Positions 36,642 to 47,737 are shown, numbered from the stretch's first letter. The stretch: 59,854 nucleotides of DNA from Pseudomonadota bacterium (GCA_002747435.1 PDPH01000056.1:1-59854); one strand, 5' to 3'. A program made the numbers and translations. Notes: generated by a model not told the origin, from the sequence alone.

Positions 36642-39600
36642 TCAACCCGTCTGATGTAACAAGGTTTCTGCTTCACGACGTTGATTGTCATTGCCTTCTA
36701 CCATGACTTCTTCCAAAGTACTGCGCGCACCTTCAATATCGCCCATATCCAAATAAGCTCGAGCCAAATCCAGCTTAGTGCTGATATGTGCCTCGTGCAA
36801 ATCCAGCTCATCATCAGGCATATCCAAGAAAGACAGTGCATCATCAATATCACCTAACCAGCTCTCTTCATCTTCAGGAGGCTTAGTTGGGTTAGCCGCT
36901 GCTTTGGATTCCTGGGCATAGAATGTATCCTGTGGCAGGATTTTCTTAATACCCGTATTTTCATCTAGGTGTAAATTAAGATTAGTGACCTTCTCATTAT
37001 CATCATTAGCTGCGGCTGGCGAAGTAGCTTGACTTGCCTCAGCCTCTGGCTCAGTTGGCTCATCTAGATCAAAGTCCAGCAAATCATCTTGTTCCAGTTC
37101 ATCTAGCTCTGCACTGTTGGACTCACTGTCACTACCAGTATCAGTATCAGTGAAATCAAGCGATTCAACCGTATTATCGGCTGTATTATCGGCTAATGAG
37201 TCATCATCAAAATTGAAATCAAGCGCATCATCCAACTGCAAATCATCTGCTACAGCACCAGACAAATCGACTGTATTATCGTCATCAAAGTCTGTAGAGA
37301 AAGTATCATCCTTCGCTGAACTACCAGAATCAGTGACCAAATCGTCCAGATTAAAATCAAGATCATCACCCACCGTATCAGCCGAGTCTAAATCATCCGT
37401 ATTCAGCTCATGATCAGCAAAACTATCCAAATCATCATCATGACGAGCTAATTGCCGCTCAATTTCATCCAGTTCAAAGTCAAACTCATCTTTTTCATCT
37501 GCAAATGAAGCGTCGCTTGAGAAGCTGTCATCCAAACTTGAATCTGACAATAAATCATCATCAAATTGAGTTGAGGCAGTAGAGCCTAATGCAAAGTCAT
37601 CATCGTCTAGGCTATCATCCAAACCAGCCGTATCTTTTGCTGTATCTTTTACCGAATCAGCAAAGTCTGAGGCTTTAACTGCTGCAACACCCGCTGCACC
37701 TGCAACCGCCGCGCCGACAGCTGCTACACCAGCACCTAGCTTGGAACTCGCATTAGCTACTGTACTACCATCAGTACGATACAAAGGATTATCAGGGCTG
37801 ATTTTACTTCCCCAAGCCGCAATATCCTTCCAGAAAGGAGATTGACGACCCGCATCAGAACTTAAAAAAGCGGCGGCTTGCTGATCAAATGCCTCACGAT
37901 TATTCGCTGCAAAATAATTTTCCAATAACTTGTGACGGTACTCTAAGCGCTCTGGATGTTTTTCCAAAGCTTTTTTCAGTTCAGACTCTGCTTGTTGGTG
38001 CAAACCATAGGCGATATAAACATTGGCTTCCTCCAACACTTCATCCCCCTCAGTATCTGGGAGAGGTGTTTTAGCAGGACTGCTGCTTGCAGCAGCTTTC
38101 TTTTGATCCGCTTGGAGATGAGCACTATCATCAAAACTTTGCCCACTTAGCTTTTCAGCTTTGTTGAGTTGATCTTCAAGATCACCATAAGCGCTATCAA
38201 AATTATTTTGCGCTTTATGAACCGCAACGGGCTGAGCGTCTAGGTCAAAGTCAGCAGTATCAAAATTTTCTTCAAAATCATTATTATTACGTGCTTTGCG
38301 ACGCCCCATAAAGCGTAATAGCAGCCCCAAAATTAGCAAGGATGCTAAAGCCCCTAAACCAATTTTCCATAAGAGTGGCGAGCTCAACAGACTCATCAAG
38401 TCACTACCGGAAGCCTCAGATGTTGTAGGCTTTACAGGCTGAGCTACCGACTGCTTGGGCGCTGTCTCTTCTGTCTGCACAGGTGGCCGACTAGGCGTCA
38501 CCGGCTGTGATACAGGAGGACGAGGACGGGCAGGTGCAGTGCTTTGTGCTGGAGAAGTAACTGGCGTTGGCGTTTGCTGCGACGTTGAAGCCCGATTAGC
38601 GCCTGTAGCAGTCGCAGCCTTACCCTTATCAGGTTCTGCACGAATAATGGCATTGTTGGTCGCATCAACATTGCCCATATGGTTTTGAATATCATTAGCT
38701 TGTGGTGTAGCGGCCAAATTACGTTGTAACGCAGCCAACTGGTCATCACGCAAAGCAATCAGACGATCTTTTTTGCTTAACAAAGACTCCAATTCAGCAA
38801 CGCGAGAACGAAGTTCTTGTGTTTCGCGCTGACGTGTTGCCAAAGACTCACGTGCCAAAGCTAAATCTTTTTCCAACTCAGCAAGACGTGCGCTGTTACC
38901 ACCAGATGAACGGGTCTTATTACTAGCAAGCTTGTCTTTACTGCCAAGAACCTCTAAGCGAGCCTTATCATTACGAGCCGTACTAGTAGCAGCAGCTTTG
39001 GACTTATTCGACTTGGTCTTGTTTGATGCAGTACGGGCACTAGACTGTGGAACGGTTTTACGCGCCAAGGTAGCACGAAACTTTTTCCATGCAGCATATT
39101 GTTGGCGTACTTGACGTCTCGCTTCTGCACGTGAAACCGTTTCGGCTACACCGGCTGCGGGGGCTCTTAATACGGCACCTGCTTTCAAACCATTAATATT
39201 ATTCTCAATAAACGCCTGTGGATTACTACGATACAAAGCCCACATCATCTGATCAATATTCACACCAGGGGCGTGCATACGACTGGCAATTTTGTGCAAA
39301 GTATCTCCCGACCGCACACGATAAGTACGACTACCCGCAGCATGAGGCCGAACTGGCTGTTGTACCACTTGTTTTGCTGGCAGAGCAGCTTGCTGTACTC
39401 GTCGGGTTTGTTGCACCCGCTGAGCTTGGACAGGTGCTGGAAGCGGAGCTTGCGCAACCCGCCGCACAGCTTGTGGTTGTTGTTGAGCTGGACGATTAAC
39501 GATACCACTAGGCCGAGGTTCTGCGCGCACTGCGGCCTCATTACTCGCCAACATAGTATTACCCGGTTGCATCAGTACCGGCGGATCCAACATGACCGTA

Positions 39601-39965
39601 TACTCTTTCAACAACTGTCCTTGTGGCCAACTGACTTCCAATAGGAAGTTAACAAACGGCTCAGAAATAGGCGCATCTGAAGAAACCAAAATAACCGGCT
39701 TGCCATTTTGAACGGCACTGCTAAAGCGCAAATGATCCAGAAATGCAGGTCGGTCGATGCCAACACGACTAAACACCGAAGCTGGGGCAATGCGAACTCG
39801 TAACTGCTGTGTCTCTCGAGGGTTGGCGGATAACAACTCTATCCTTGCCCTCAATGGCTGGTTCAAATTGGAGTTTGACTCAATATCGCCAAGACTCAAG
39901 GCGTTTGATGCGACAGGATAAGTCCCTGCGATCATAACAGCCAAACTGAGAGCCTGTTTTTTCAC
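36642..39965 (-). CDS. fimV: FimV/HubP-family polar landmark protein
   Basis: An 1107-residue inner-membrane protein. Order: signal sequence (about 1-22), FimV N-terminal beta domain (about 23-120), Gln/Pro/Ala-rich stretch, LysM peptidoglycan-binding motif (about 215-270, TYRVRSGDTLHKIASRM), a coiled coil (about 355-420), Pro/Thr-rich linker, one membrane helix (about 527-550), a TPR-like part, a very acidic Asp/Ser-rich repeat region (about 785-1000), and the conserved C-terminal FimV TPR motif (KLDLARAYLDMGDIEGARS). FimV organises type IV pili, twitching and chemosensory proteins at the pole. Position between usg and truA is the standard one. Confidence 0.95.
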   Translation of the reverse strand: MKKQALSLAVMIAGTYPVASNALSLGDIESNSNLNQPLRARIELLSANPRETQQLRVRIAPASVFSRVGIDRPAFLDHLRFSSAVQNGKPVILVSSDAPISEPFVNFLLEVSWPQGQLLKEYTVMLDPPVLMQPGNTMLASNEAAVRAEPRPSGIVNRPAQQQPQAVRRVAQAPLPAPVQAQRVQQTRRVQQAALPAKQVVQQPVRPHAAGSRTYRVRSGDTLHKIASRMHAPGVNIDQMMWALYRSNPQAFIENNINGLKAGAVLRAPAAGVAETVSRAEARRQVRQQYAAWKKFRATLARKTVPQSSARTASNKTKSNKSKAAATSTARNDKARLEVLGSKDKLASNKTRSSGGNSARLAELEKDLALARESLATRQRETQELRSRVAELESLLSKKDRLIALRDDQLAALQRNLAATPQANDIQNHMGNVDATNNAIIRAEPDKGKAATATGANRASTSQQTPTPVTSPAQSTAPARPRPPVSQPVTPSRPPVQTEETAPKQSVAQPVKPTTSEASGSDLMSLLSSPLLWKIGLGALASLLILGLLLRFMGRRKARNNNDFEENFDTADFDLDAQPVAVHKAQNNFDSAYGDLEDQLNKAEKLSGQSFDDSAHLQADQKKAAASSSPAKTPLPDTEGDEVLEEANVYIAYGLHQQAESELKKALEKHPERLEYRHKLLENYFAANNREAFDQQAAAFLSSDAGRQSPFWKDIAAWGSKISPDNPLYRTDGSTVANASSKLGAGVAAVGAAVAGAAGVAAVKASDFADSVKDTAKDTAGLDDSLDDDDFALGSTASTQFDDDLLSDSSLDDSFSSDASFADEKDEFDFELDEIERQLARHDDDLDSFADHELNTDDLDSADTVGDDLDFNLDDLVTDSGSSAKDDTFSTDFDDDNTVDLSGAVADDLQLDDALDFNFDDDSLADNTADNTVESLDFTDTDTGSDSESNSAELDELEQDDLLDFDLDEPTEPEAEASQATSPAAANDDNEKVTNLNLHLDENTGIKKILPQDTFYAQESKAAANPTKPPEDEESWLGDIDDALSFLDMPDDELDLHEAHISTKLDLARAYLDMGDIEGARSTLEEVMVEGNDNQRREAETLLHQTG

Positions 39966-40209
39966 TGCGATTCCCCTTTACTAGTGCAACGATTACATCT
40001 CTGTTCATCCCCTGAGTTTGCGTCAGCCCTTGGTATTAAAATTCTGGATGAATAGTGATTTATTGGTATTGTTAGCATTAAACTATATCTCAAGTGTTTC
40101 AAAACACAAGTATTTGCCACAAGCCCCTGAACGACTTATAGATTCGCCGGTTCACCGCTTTATTGTCACAGGTACGAATTAATTTGTGCTGAATTCCGGG
40201 CAAATATAC

Positions 40210-41241
40210 CTAAACCAGCGCCTTGCGCCGTAATAATTCAGCAATTTTTACGCTATTCAAAGCGCTACCAACACGTATATTATCCGCGACTATCCATAAA
40301 TTAAGACGTTTTGGATGAGATAAATCAGCACGCAAACGACCCACTAGGACGCGCGTTTCATTCAGGGCATTATCAACAGCCACAGGGTAATCAGCCCCTT
40401 CACTGTAAAACTTTACTGGCTGGTTTTCTTCTAATAGCTGGCACGCTTTGCTTATAGGCAAAACTTGCTCTGTTTCCAGATGAACAGCCATCGAAGATCC
40501 AAAAAATACAGGTACGGTTACGGCAGTTACATTTACAGATAAAGTGGTATTATCCAACACTCGTCTGCTTTCCTGTGATAATTGCATTTCTTGCTGGGTA
40601 TATCTATTGTCCAGGAACTCAGATACTTGTGGCAATACATTGAAAGCAAGCTGTTTGGGGTAAACCACACCAGGATCGATGGAGCGAGCATTTAATAAGT
40701 TGGCTGTTTGAGAAGCCAATTCCTGAACACCTGCCTTACCTGCTGAAGAAACTGCTTGATAGGTAGCCACATCAATGCGTGCTATCGTAGCGACCTTGTG
40801 TAATGGCATTAAAGCAGTCAGTAGCTGAACGGTAGCAGATGAGGGACAAGCGATCATATTACACATTTTATCAGCAGATAAAGCTGCTTCATTGACATCT
40901 GCTACGATTAAAGGAACATCGTCTTTCTCGGCAAATGCACCAGAAAGATCAATCATAACACAAGCTGATTGGCTTACCCGTGGTGCAAATTCCACTGCTA
41001 ATTCACGTTCATCCGCCCAAAAAACAATTTCTACCTGAGTGAAATCAAAATCAGCTAGCTCATTCACTTCCAGACTTTTACGCCCAAAATTGACATCTTT
41101 GCCAACAGCCTCGCCTGTACCTAGCGCATATACTTGCTGACAAGGAAATTTACGCTCAGCCAGCAAATCCAGAATGGCCTCACCGACCAAGCTAACAGCG
41201 CCTGCTACAGCGACATTCAGTTTTTTGCTTTCATTCAACAT
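40210..41241 (-). CDS. usg: Usg-like aspartate-semialdehyde dehydrogenase homologue without the active-site Cys
   Basis: A 343-residue protein with the ASADH fold: an NADP-binding N-terminus (KLNVAVAGAVSLVGEAIL) and a dimerisation domain (AVSSAGKAGVQELASQ, QLAFNVLPQ). In true ASADH the catalytic cysteine lies in PNCST; here the region reads ACPSSATVQ, with Ser in that place. This is what E. coli Usg shows, and 'usg' between leuB and fimV is the known pseudomonad order. An aspartate-semialdehyde function is therefore doubtful. ATG 41241 is preferred over a TTG four codons earlier. It starts eight bases after leuB. Confidence 0.85.
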   Translation of the reverse strand: MLNESKKLNVAVAGAVSLVGEAILDLLAERKFPCQQVYALGTGEAVGKDVNFGRKSLEVNELADFDFTQVEIVFWADERELAVEFAPRVSQSACVMIDLSGAFAEKDDVPLIVADVNEAALSADKMCNMIACPSSATVQLLTALMPLHKVATIARIDVATYQAVSSAGKAGVQELASQTANLLNARSIDPGVVYPKQLAFNVLPQVSEFLDNRYTQQEMQLSQESRRVLDNTTLSVNVTAVTVPVFFGSSMAVHLETEQVLPISKACQLLEENQPVKFYSEGADYPVAVDNALNETRVLVGRLRADLSHPKRLNLWIVADNIRVGSALNSVKIAELLRRKALV

Positions 41242-41249
41242 GAATCGTC

Positions 41250-42329
41250 TCAATTTTCTAAGGCGCGAATTACAGCATCTCCCATATCTGAAGTGCCTAC
41301 TCTACGAGTGTCCTCCTCATAAATATCGGCTGTACGTAAACCTTGTTTCAATACTTGCCTAACCGCAGCTTCGACACGGTCAGCCAATCCCGCCTGATTC
41401 AAGCTATAGCGCAACAACATAGCAACCGACAAAATAGTCGCTAAAGGATTTGCAATATCCTTACCTGCAATATCCGGTGCGGAACCGTGAATAGGCTCAT
41501 ACAAACCCACTCCAGACTGATTCAAGGAGGCAGATGGCAACATACCGATAGAACCCGTCAGCATAGCCGCAGCATCAGACAGAATGTCACCAAACATATT
41601 CGTCGTCACCATCACATCAAACTGCTTAGGCGCACACACCAGTTGCATCGCTGCATTATCCACATACATATGGCTGAGCTGTACTTGAGGGTATTCCTGC
41701 CCTACACGTGTTACTACTTCACGCCACAATTCAGTCACCTCTAAAACATTCGCCTTGTCTACCGAACATAGACGCTTATGGCGCTTCATAGCTGTCTCAA
41801 AGGCTGTGCGCGCAATACGCTCGATTTCTGACTCAGAATAAACCAGCGTATTAAAGCCGCGCCGTTCACCACTGTCTAAAGTTTCAATGCCACGTGGTTG
41901 ACCGAAATAAATGCCACCCGTCAATTCACGCACAATCATAATATCAAGATTGGCCACTAACTCTGGCTTAAGTGAGGAAGCATTTGCCAACTCTTCATAT
42001 AGAATGGCTGGGCGCAAATTGGCATACAGCCCTAAATCGGCACGAATAGCCAATAACCCCCGCTCAGGACGCAAAGAACGCTCAAGGGTATCGTATTGTG
42101 GCCCACCGACAGCGCCTAACAAAATAGCATCTGAATGCTTTGCTAGCTGCTGAGTGCTGGCAGGATAAGGATGCTTTTCTGCATCGTAAGCAGCCCCACC
42201 AATATGAGCATACTCAATTTCCATACCAAGGCTGCCCTCACGTTTGAAAAACATGAGTACTTTGAGTGCTTCGGAAATAATTTCCGGCCCGATACCATCA
42301 CCAGGTAAAACCAAAATCTTATTTATCAT
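41250..42329 (-). CDS. leuB: 3-isopropylmalate dehydrogenase
   Basis: A 359-residue NAD-dependent oxidative decarboxylase, third step of leucine synthesis. Motifs: [20 protein letters not shown] (substrate-binding Arg), [25 protein letters not shown], and the nucleotide-binding [18 protein letters not shown]. The frame is open 22 codons further up, but ATG 42329 is the family start. It lies 66 bases after leuD. Confidence 0.96.
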   Translation of the reverse strand: MINKILVLPGDGIGPEIISEALKVLMFFKREGSLGMEIEYAHIGGAAYDAEKHPYPASTQQLAKHSDAILLGAVGGPQYDTLERSLRPERGLLAIRADLGLYANLRPAILYEELANASSLKPELVANLDIMIVRELTGGIYFGQPRGIETLDSGERRGFNTLVYSESEIERIARTAFETAMKRHKRLCSVDKANVLEVTELWREVVTRVGQEYPQVQLSHMYVDNAAMQLVCAPKQFDVMVTTNMFGDILSDAAAMLTGSIGMLPSASLNQSGVGLYEPIHGSAPDIAGKDIANPLATILSVAMLLRYSLNQAGLADRVEAAVRQVLKQGLRTADIYEEDTRRVGTSDMGDAVIRALEN

Positions 42330-42395
42330 GACACCCTCTGAAAATAGCTCAAATAGCCAGAAAACTGCTTTATATTTTACAGCAATCCGCAGCAT

Positions 42396-43040
42396 TTAAA
42401 CATGCTTAAATAACCAAGGCGCTTCCCGTTTACGACGCTCTTCATAAGCACGGATAGCATCCGCATGTTGCAAGGTCAATCCAATATCATCCAGACCATT
42501 TAACAAGCAATATTTACGAAACGCATCAATATCGAAGCTAAAAGACGCTCCTGATGGACTGCGTACTTGTTGCGCTGGCAAATCAATCGTTAATTGATAA
42601 CCAGGTGCTGCCGCCACTTCTTGAAATAACTGTTCTATCGTCGCAGACGCTAACACAATAGGCAACAATCCACTTTTGAAGCTATTATTAAAAAAAATAT
42701 CTGCAAAACTAGGCGCTACGACGGCACGAAAACCATAATCATCCAAAGCCCAAACTGCATGCTCCCGCGACGAACCGCAGCCAAAGTTTTCCCGCCCTAA
42801 TAAAATGGAAGCTCCTGCGTAACGGGGAATATTTAATACAAAATCAGGATTTGTTTGGCGTTTAGAGTGATCCATGCCAGGCTCACCTGGCTCCAAATAA
42901 CGCCAATCATCAAACAGCGTCGGGCCAAAACCAGTACGCTTAATGGATTTCAAATACTGCTTAGGAATAATAGCATCAGTATCCACATTGGCGCGATCCA
43001 GCGGCACCACCAAGCCAGTATGTACGGTAAACTTATCCAT
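42396..43040 (-). CDS. leuD: 3-isopropylmalate dehydratase small subunit
   Basis: A 214-residue swivel-domain subunit that completes the isopropylmalate isomerase active site with LeuC. Motifs [14 protein letters not shown] near the start and [18 protein letters not shown] are clear. The start overlaps the leuC stop by one base (TAATG), indicating translational coupling. Length is normal. Confidence 0.96.
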   Translation of the reverse strand: MDKFTVHTGLVVPLDRANVDTDAIIPKQYLKSIKRTGFGPTLFDDWRYLEPGEPGMDHSKRQTNPDFVLNIPRYAGASILLGRENFGCGSSREHAVWALDDYGFRAVVAPSFADIFFNNSFKSGLLPIVLASATIEQLFQEVAAAPGYQLTIDLPAQQVRSPSGASFSFDIDAFRKYCLLNGLDDIGLTLQHADAIRAYEERRKREAPWLFKHV

Positions 43041-44443
43041 TAAAACGCCCTCACATCAACAAAATGACCGGCTACAGCCGCCGCCGCCGCCATAGCTGGG
43101 CTAACCAAATGGGTACGCCCACCCTGTCCTTGCCGCCCCTCAAAATTCCGATTAGACGTGGAAGCACAACGCTCACCCGGATCAAGCCGATCTGCATTCA
43201 TGGCTAAACACATGGAACAACCTGGCTCACGCCATTCAAACCCTGCTGCCAAAAAAATCTTATCTAGACCTTCCTGTTCAGCTTGCTGTTTAACCAAACC
43301 AGAGCCTGGCACAACCATTGCCAACTTAATATTAGCAGCAACTTTACGCCCTCGGGTTACAGCAGCCGCAGCGCGCAAGTCCTCAATGCGCGAATTTGTA
43401 CAAGAGCCAATAAATACTTTGTCAATAAGGACTGAAGTAATCGGTGTATTAGCTTCCAAACCCATATATTTAAGCGCTGCTCGAATACTATTGGCGCGAG
43501 TAGCATCACCTTCTTTCTCTGGATCAGGTATATTACCCTCCACAGACACGACCATTTCAGGCGAAGTGCCCCAAGTCACCTGTGGTTGGATACTCGCAGC
43601 GTCTATATGCACTACCCGATCGAATACAGCATCCGCATCCGAGTGCAAATCACGCCAAGCTGCAACGGCTCTATCCCATTCTTCCCCCTTTGGAGCATAA
43701 GAACGGTCTTTCACATAATTGATGGTTATCTCGTCTACGGCAATCATGCCAGCCCGCGCTCCAGCCTCAATAGCCATATTGCAAACTGTCATACGCCCTT
43801 CCATGGAAAGATCCTGAATAGCCTCACCCGTAAACTCGATAGCGTAACCCGTTCCGCCTGCTGTACCCATTTCGCCAATAATCGCCAGTACAATATCCTT
43901 AGCCGTGACACCTTGGCCAACTTTGCCATCCACACTGACCAGCATATTCTTCATTTTCTTTTGGATCAGACACTGGGTAGCCATGACATGCTCTACTTCG
44001 GACGTACCAATCCCATGAGCTAATGCGCCGAATGCACCGTGAGTCGAGGTATGCGAGTCGCCACACACCACCGTCATACCCGGCAAGGTTGCTCCTTGCT
44101 CGGGACCAATGACATGTACAATACCTTGGCGAATATCACCCATTTTAAAGGCCGTAATGCCAAAATCGCGGCAATTATCTTCCAAGGTTTCGACTTGTAA
44201 ACGTGAAACTGGATCAGTAATACCTGCTTCTAGACCTGTAGTAGGTACATTATGATCGGGAACAGCGACCATAGAGCCTGTGCGCCAAGGGCTACGCCCG
44301 GCTATTTTCAAGCCTTCAAATGCTTGCGGGGAAGTCACCTCGTGCACTAGATGACGATCAATATAAAGCAAGGCCGTACCATCGGATTCTTGCCGAACGA
44401 CATGAGCTTCCCAAAGCTTATCGTAAAGTGTTTTACCTGCCAT
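43040..44443 (-). CDS. leuC: 3-isopropylmalate dehydratase large subunit
   Basis: A 467-residue aconitase-superfamily protein that binds a [4Fe-4S] cluster. Cluster cysteines are in [11 protein letters not shown] and [26 protein letters not shown] and [11 protein letters not shown] are further hallmarks. The frame opens six codons earlier, but [12 protein letters not shown] at 44443 is the standard start, with an AGG-containing ribosome binding site. It is the first gene of leuC-leuD-leuB-usg. Confidence 0.96.
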   Translation of the reverse strand: MAGKTLYDKLWEAHVVRQESDGTALLYIDRHLVHEVTSPQAFEGLKIAGRSPWRTGSMVAVPDHNVPTTGLEAGITDPVSRLQVETLEDNCRDFGITAFKMGDIRQGIVHVIGPEQGATLPGMTVVCGDSHTSTHGAFGALAHGIGTSEVEHVMATQCLIQKKMKNMLVSVDGKVGQGVTAKDIVLAIIGEMGTAGGTGYAIEFTGEAIQDLSMEGRMTVCNMAIEAGARAGMIAVDEITINYVKDRSYAPKGEEWDRAVAAWRDLHSDADAVFDRVVHIDAASIQPQVTWGTSPEMVVSVEGNIPDPEKEGDATRANSIRAALKYMGLEANTPITSVLIDKVFIGSCTNSRIEDLRAAAAVTRGRKVAANIKLAMVVPGSGLVKQQAEQEGLDKIFLAAGFEWREPGCSMCLAMNADRLDPGERCASTSNRNFEGRQGQGGRTHLVSPAMAAAAAVAGHFVDVRAF

Positions 44444-44530
44444 AAAGCCTGACACCGCCATCCATAAAAGTGAGTCATCTTACAATAATTCTTGCATTGC
44501 ATCACCCTCGAAAAAGCTTCGTGCTTGATA

Positions 44531-44559
44531 GCTATAGGCCAGCGTCAATCACTCGTCAA
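44531..44559 (-). promoter_or_regulatory. Candidate leuC promoter on an 11-bp tandem repeat
   Basis: On the minus strand TTGACG (44559-44554), a 17-base spacer and TATAGC (44536-44531) form a plausible sigma70 promoter. The -35 lies in one of two tandem copies of CGTCAATCACT (44543-44553 and 44554-44564). A start near 44524 would give a leader of about 80 bases. No leucine-rich leader peptide was seen in it. Confidence 0.45.
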
Positions 44560-44565
44560 TCACTG

Positions 44566-44601
44566 TCAAAACAAACGCCAGAGAGCGGCTAACTCTCTGG
44601 C
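44566..44601 (-). terminator. Intrinsic terminator of the IPTL-CTERM gene
   Basis: GCCAGAGAG (44577-44585) and CTCTCTGGC (44593-44601) form a perfect 9-bp stem with a 7-base loop. On the minus strand it is followed by GTTTGTTTTGAC, a T-rich run, about 60 bases after the stop of the SdrD-repeat gene. It separates the exported-protein island from the leu operon. Confidence 0.75.
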
Positions 44602-44658
44602 ATTGTTTACAAGTACACACTGTACACACTGATGTAAATGACAAAATCTATGAATCTA

Positions 44659-47595
44659 TCAATGTTCTCGCCGCCTAAACAAAGCGACAATAGCCATCAA
44701 GAAGGACAAGAAGATCATCCCCCACTGGCTCAAGGTTGGAATTTGAACACCCGCACCAGGTACAAAACCAAAATCTACAGTAAGGTTACTGGAACTATCA
44801 TCATCTTCAAAGCTAGGTTCTCTTCCCCACTCCAGTTTAATACTCTGACTCTTGACACTTAATTCATCCAATCTGACCACGCCATTACTGTCTGTGTCAT
44901 TGTCACTATTAGCATCAGCCACCGCCAAGGTTGGCGTAAAACCCATCGGTACAGTGACAGATACAACATAATCACCTTCAGCCAAATGACTAAAACGGTA
45001 CTTACCATTTTGATCAGTTATTACCGCAGGTACTGTGTTACCAAATAGATCCTTGGCCGCTTGACCATTGCTATCCATTAGACGCACAGTAGCACCCGCC
45101 AAACCTGGCTCGCCACTATCTTGTCTACCATCAGCATCACGATCAATCCAGACAAAGTCGCCCAAAGTGACTGAACGATAGAAACCGCAGTCAACATCAG
45201 GATTATGGAAGTGGCTAACATCACCATCCACCCGCAAATCAAATGATGGTGTACGGTAAATACCATCTTGCGCTACACAGTTGCTATCGGTCGCCGAGGT
45301 ATCGGTATCAGGGTCATTACCACCAGGAGAAACCTGATAACCTATCTGCGGCTTCACTACAACGGCATAAGTTCCAGGCTTAAGATTATCAAAACGATAA
45401 GATCCCGAACTATCTGTAGTAACTGCGGGTATGACATCGCCGTTATAATCCAAGACAGGCGTGAGACCATCTGCCTCGGTCAGCTCAACCGTAACGCCAG
45501 ACAAACCAGGCTCATTCACATCTTGCTGTCCATCGGCATTCAAATCGTCCCAAATGGTGTCGCCTACACTGACTGAACGATAGAAGCCGCAATCAGCCGT
45601 CAAGTTACTATTTTCATCATCCCCATCAACACTAGAACTAGGCTCAGCCCCAATACTTAATGTTACAGGATGAGTTTTAGCACTAGAGCCTGAAGCAGCG
45701 ATACAGTTACTATCTGTATTATCATTGCTGCCATCAACATCCAGACCACCTTCAGTCAAGTAATAGCCTGAAGGTGGTTGCACGGTTACAATATAGTCAC
45801 CCTCTGGCAGATTAGTGAAGCGATAAAGCCCCGTATCCGATGTAACCTGTACACCGACTGGCTTGCCGTCCAGATCATTGACTGTAACGCCGGAAGCAGT
45901 AGTTAAGCGAACACTGGCACCAGACAAACCAGGCTCAACCTCATCCTGAATACCGTCTGCATTCAAATCCACCCATACTTTGTCACCCAAGGTCAGCGGT
46001 GTCGCTACCGGCGTGCTTGGTGGCAAGAGCGCAAAATCGACCGTCAGATTAGCATGCGCATCCAACGAACCGTATCCATCATCGCCAACAACACCAGAAG
46101 CGGTAGGTGATTCATTCAAAGGCTCATCCACACCCAAGGTCAACCAACCAGAGCAAATACCCTTAGCATCCAAAGCACCGCCGTTATCGTTATTATCCCC
46201 ATCGAGATTGGCATCTATCTCATCTCCCCCCGTACTAGCGGTATAGCCAGCCAATAAGCCACCGCTATTAAAATTAGAAGCTGCAATACACACTTTGTAT
46301 TCGCCCTGAACCAAAGGGCTAAACAGATAAAAGCCATTCTGGGTTGTTGTGCTAGATATAAGATTACCTGCCTTGCCCAATAACTCGATACGCACCCCAT
46401 CGCTTACTGCGGGTTCACCGCTATCCAGCAAACCATTATTGGCATTGGCCAGCACGCCACCACCATTATCAATCCACACTTGATTACCAATACTGTGGTG
46501 TAGCTGATAAAGCCCACAATCAACGCTAGGATTGGTATTATTAATCGTCGTTTGCTCGGAAAGCGTAAAGGCTGGCGTTTGGATATGACCATTGACAATG
46601 GTACAGTTACTATCAGTGTCACTGGCATCTTTATCAGGATCAATGCCCCCTTCCGTCGAGCTATAAGCTGCGGGCGGTTTCACTCTGACAATGTATTCAC
46701 CTGCTGGCAAATTCGTAAACAGATAGTCACCCTCAGCAGCGACTATCTGTATGGGGACAAGCACATTATTCAAATCACGCGCCCGTGTACCATCGGCTTT
46801 CAGTAAAGTAAGCTCAGTACCCGCGACGCCATACTCACCTTTATTTTGTTGACCATTACGATCAGCATCCAACCAAACCAGATTACCTACACTTAATGGC
46901 GGTTTGGCATCAGAAGCTTCAATCCTAATTTTATAATCTTCAACCTCACCATCAAGCGCATCACCTACAATCTTATCACCACCTGCGGTAGAGCAACGAA
47001 AACGAGCAAAGGTAGAGCTTACTGCGGCAAACTTAGGAACATCCAAAAGCACTTCATTATTGCCCTCCACCAAGTCAACATCCTTGAAAACCTGCTCACC
47101 CGTACCGTTCCAATCCTTACTGGCATCCCAGTCAATCCAAGCATTGAGTTTACAAGCCTTATTGGCAACAATCTGTACAGGAATGTCTTTTTGACCCAGC
47201 ACAATACGACTAAATGTTACACCGTCTTCATCATCATCGTCCGTACAAGTACCATAAACAGGCGTAGCTGCATTATTATCGTCCAATGAAGCTTCTAAAT
47301 CGCCTACCTCAAAGCCAGAATCACTATCAACACAAGTCCCCAAATAAACATCTGTTCCTAACTCATGTCGAGCACCATTTGCTTCTTTTGAACTAGGATA
47401 AGGTGCGGGCGCATCACCAAAGTCAAAAGGTATGATAGTTTTTGCACAAAACTCACTAGGTTCGACCACCGAGCCTTGCCCTGAAGATGCGCCAAGCTGG
47501 GCACAGTTAACAATCAACTCGTTCGCCTGTGCACTGGAAAGAGCCGCAAACAAACCAAGAACGGATATGCTTAAGGGGAGTCTTGTTATTTTCAT
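44659..47595 (-). CDS. Secreted multi-SdrD-repeat protein with IPTL-CTERM sorting tail
   Basis: A 978-residue exported protein. Signal peptide (about 1-24), a Cys-containing head (VNCAQLG and FCAKTI), the FGDAPAPYPS motif with a GEVED domain (to DGEVEDYKIRI, about residue 225), then five SdrD B-like repeats, recognisable from VGNLVWLDADRNG, IGNQVWIDNGGG, LGDKVWVDLNADG, VGDTIWDDLNADG and LGDFVWIDRDADG. Such repeats bind calcium and form stiff stalks. The end IPTLSQWGMIFLSFLMAIV plus basic tail RRREH is an IPTL-CTERM signal, predicted for sorting and processing at the cell envelope. It is the last gene of the minus-strand island. Ligand unknown. Confidence 0.88.
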   Translation of the reverse strand: MKITRLPLSISVLGLFAALSSAQANELIVNCAQLGASSGQGSVVEPSEFCAKTIIPFDFGDAPAPYPSSKEANGARHELGTDVYLGTCVDSDSGFEVGDLEASLDDNNAATPVYGTCTDDDDEDGVTFSRIVLGQKDIPVQIVANKACKLNAWIDWDASKDWNGTGEQVFKDVDLVEGNNEVLLDVPKFAAVSSTFARFRCSTAGGDKIVGDALDGEVEDYKIRIEASDAKPPLSVGNLVWLDADRNGQQNKGEYGVAGTELTLLKADGTRARDLNNVLVPIQIVAAEGDYLFTNLPAGEYIVRVKPPAAYSSTEGGIDPDKDASDTDSNCTIVNGHIQTPAFTLSEQTTINNTNPSVDCGLYQLHHSIGNQVWIDNGGGVLANANNGLLDSGEPAVSDGVRIELLGKAGNLISSTTTQNGFYLFSPLVQGEYKVCIAASNFNSGGLLAGYTASTGGDEIDANLDGDNNDNGGALDAKGICSGWLTLGVDEPLNESPTASGVVGDDGYGSLDAHANLTVDFALLPPSTPVATPLTLGDKVWVDLNADGIQDEVEPGLSGASVRLTTASGVTVNDLDGKPVGVQVTSDTGLYRFTNLPEGDYIVTVQPPSGYYLTEGGLDVDGSNDNTDSNCIAASGSSAKTHPVTLSIGAEPSSSVDGDDENSNLTADCGFYRSVSVGDTIWDDLNADGQQDVNEPGLSGVTVELTEADGLTPVLDYNGDVIPAVTTDSSGSYRFDNLKPGTYAVVVKPQIGYQVSPGGNDPDTDTSATDSNCVAQDGIYRTPSFDLRVDGDVSHFHNPDVDCGFYRSVTLGDFVWIDRDADGRQDSGEPGLAGATVRLMDSNGQAAKDLFGNTVPAVITDQNGKYRFSHLAEGDYVVSVTVPMGFTPTLAVADANSDNDTDSNGVVRLDELSVKSQSIKLEWGREPSFEDDDSSSNLTVDFGFVPGAGVQIPTLSQWGMIFLSFLMAIVALFRRREH

Positions 47596-47737
47596 ATTAT
47601 GCCCTGGCATTTTTACTGTTATCTATCGTTATGTAATGCTTAAAACTTCACTATAAGCATTCACTGTTTTAAACAAAATTTGCAGTGACCAATGTGCAGT
47701 ACCACCAAAAAAGTACTGTACTGCCAAAAGCCATTCA

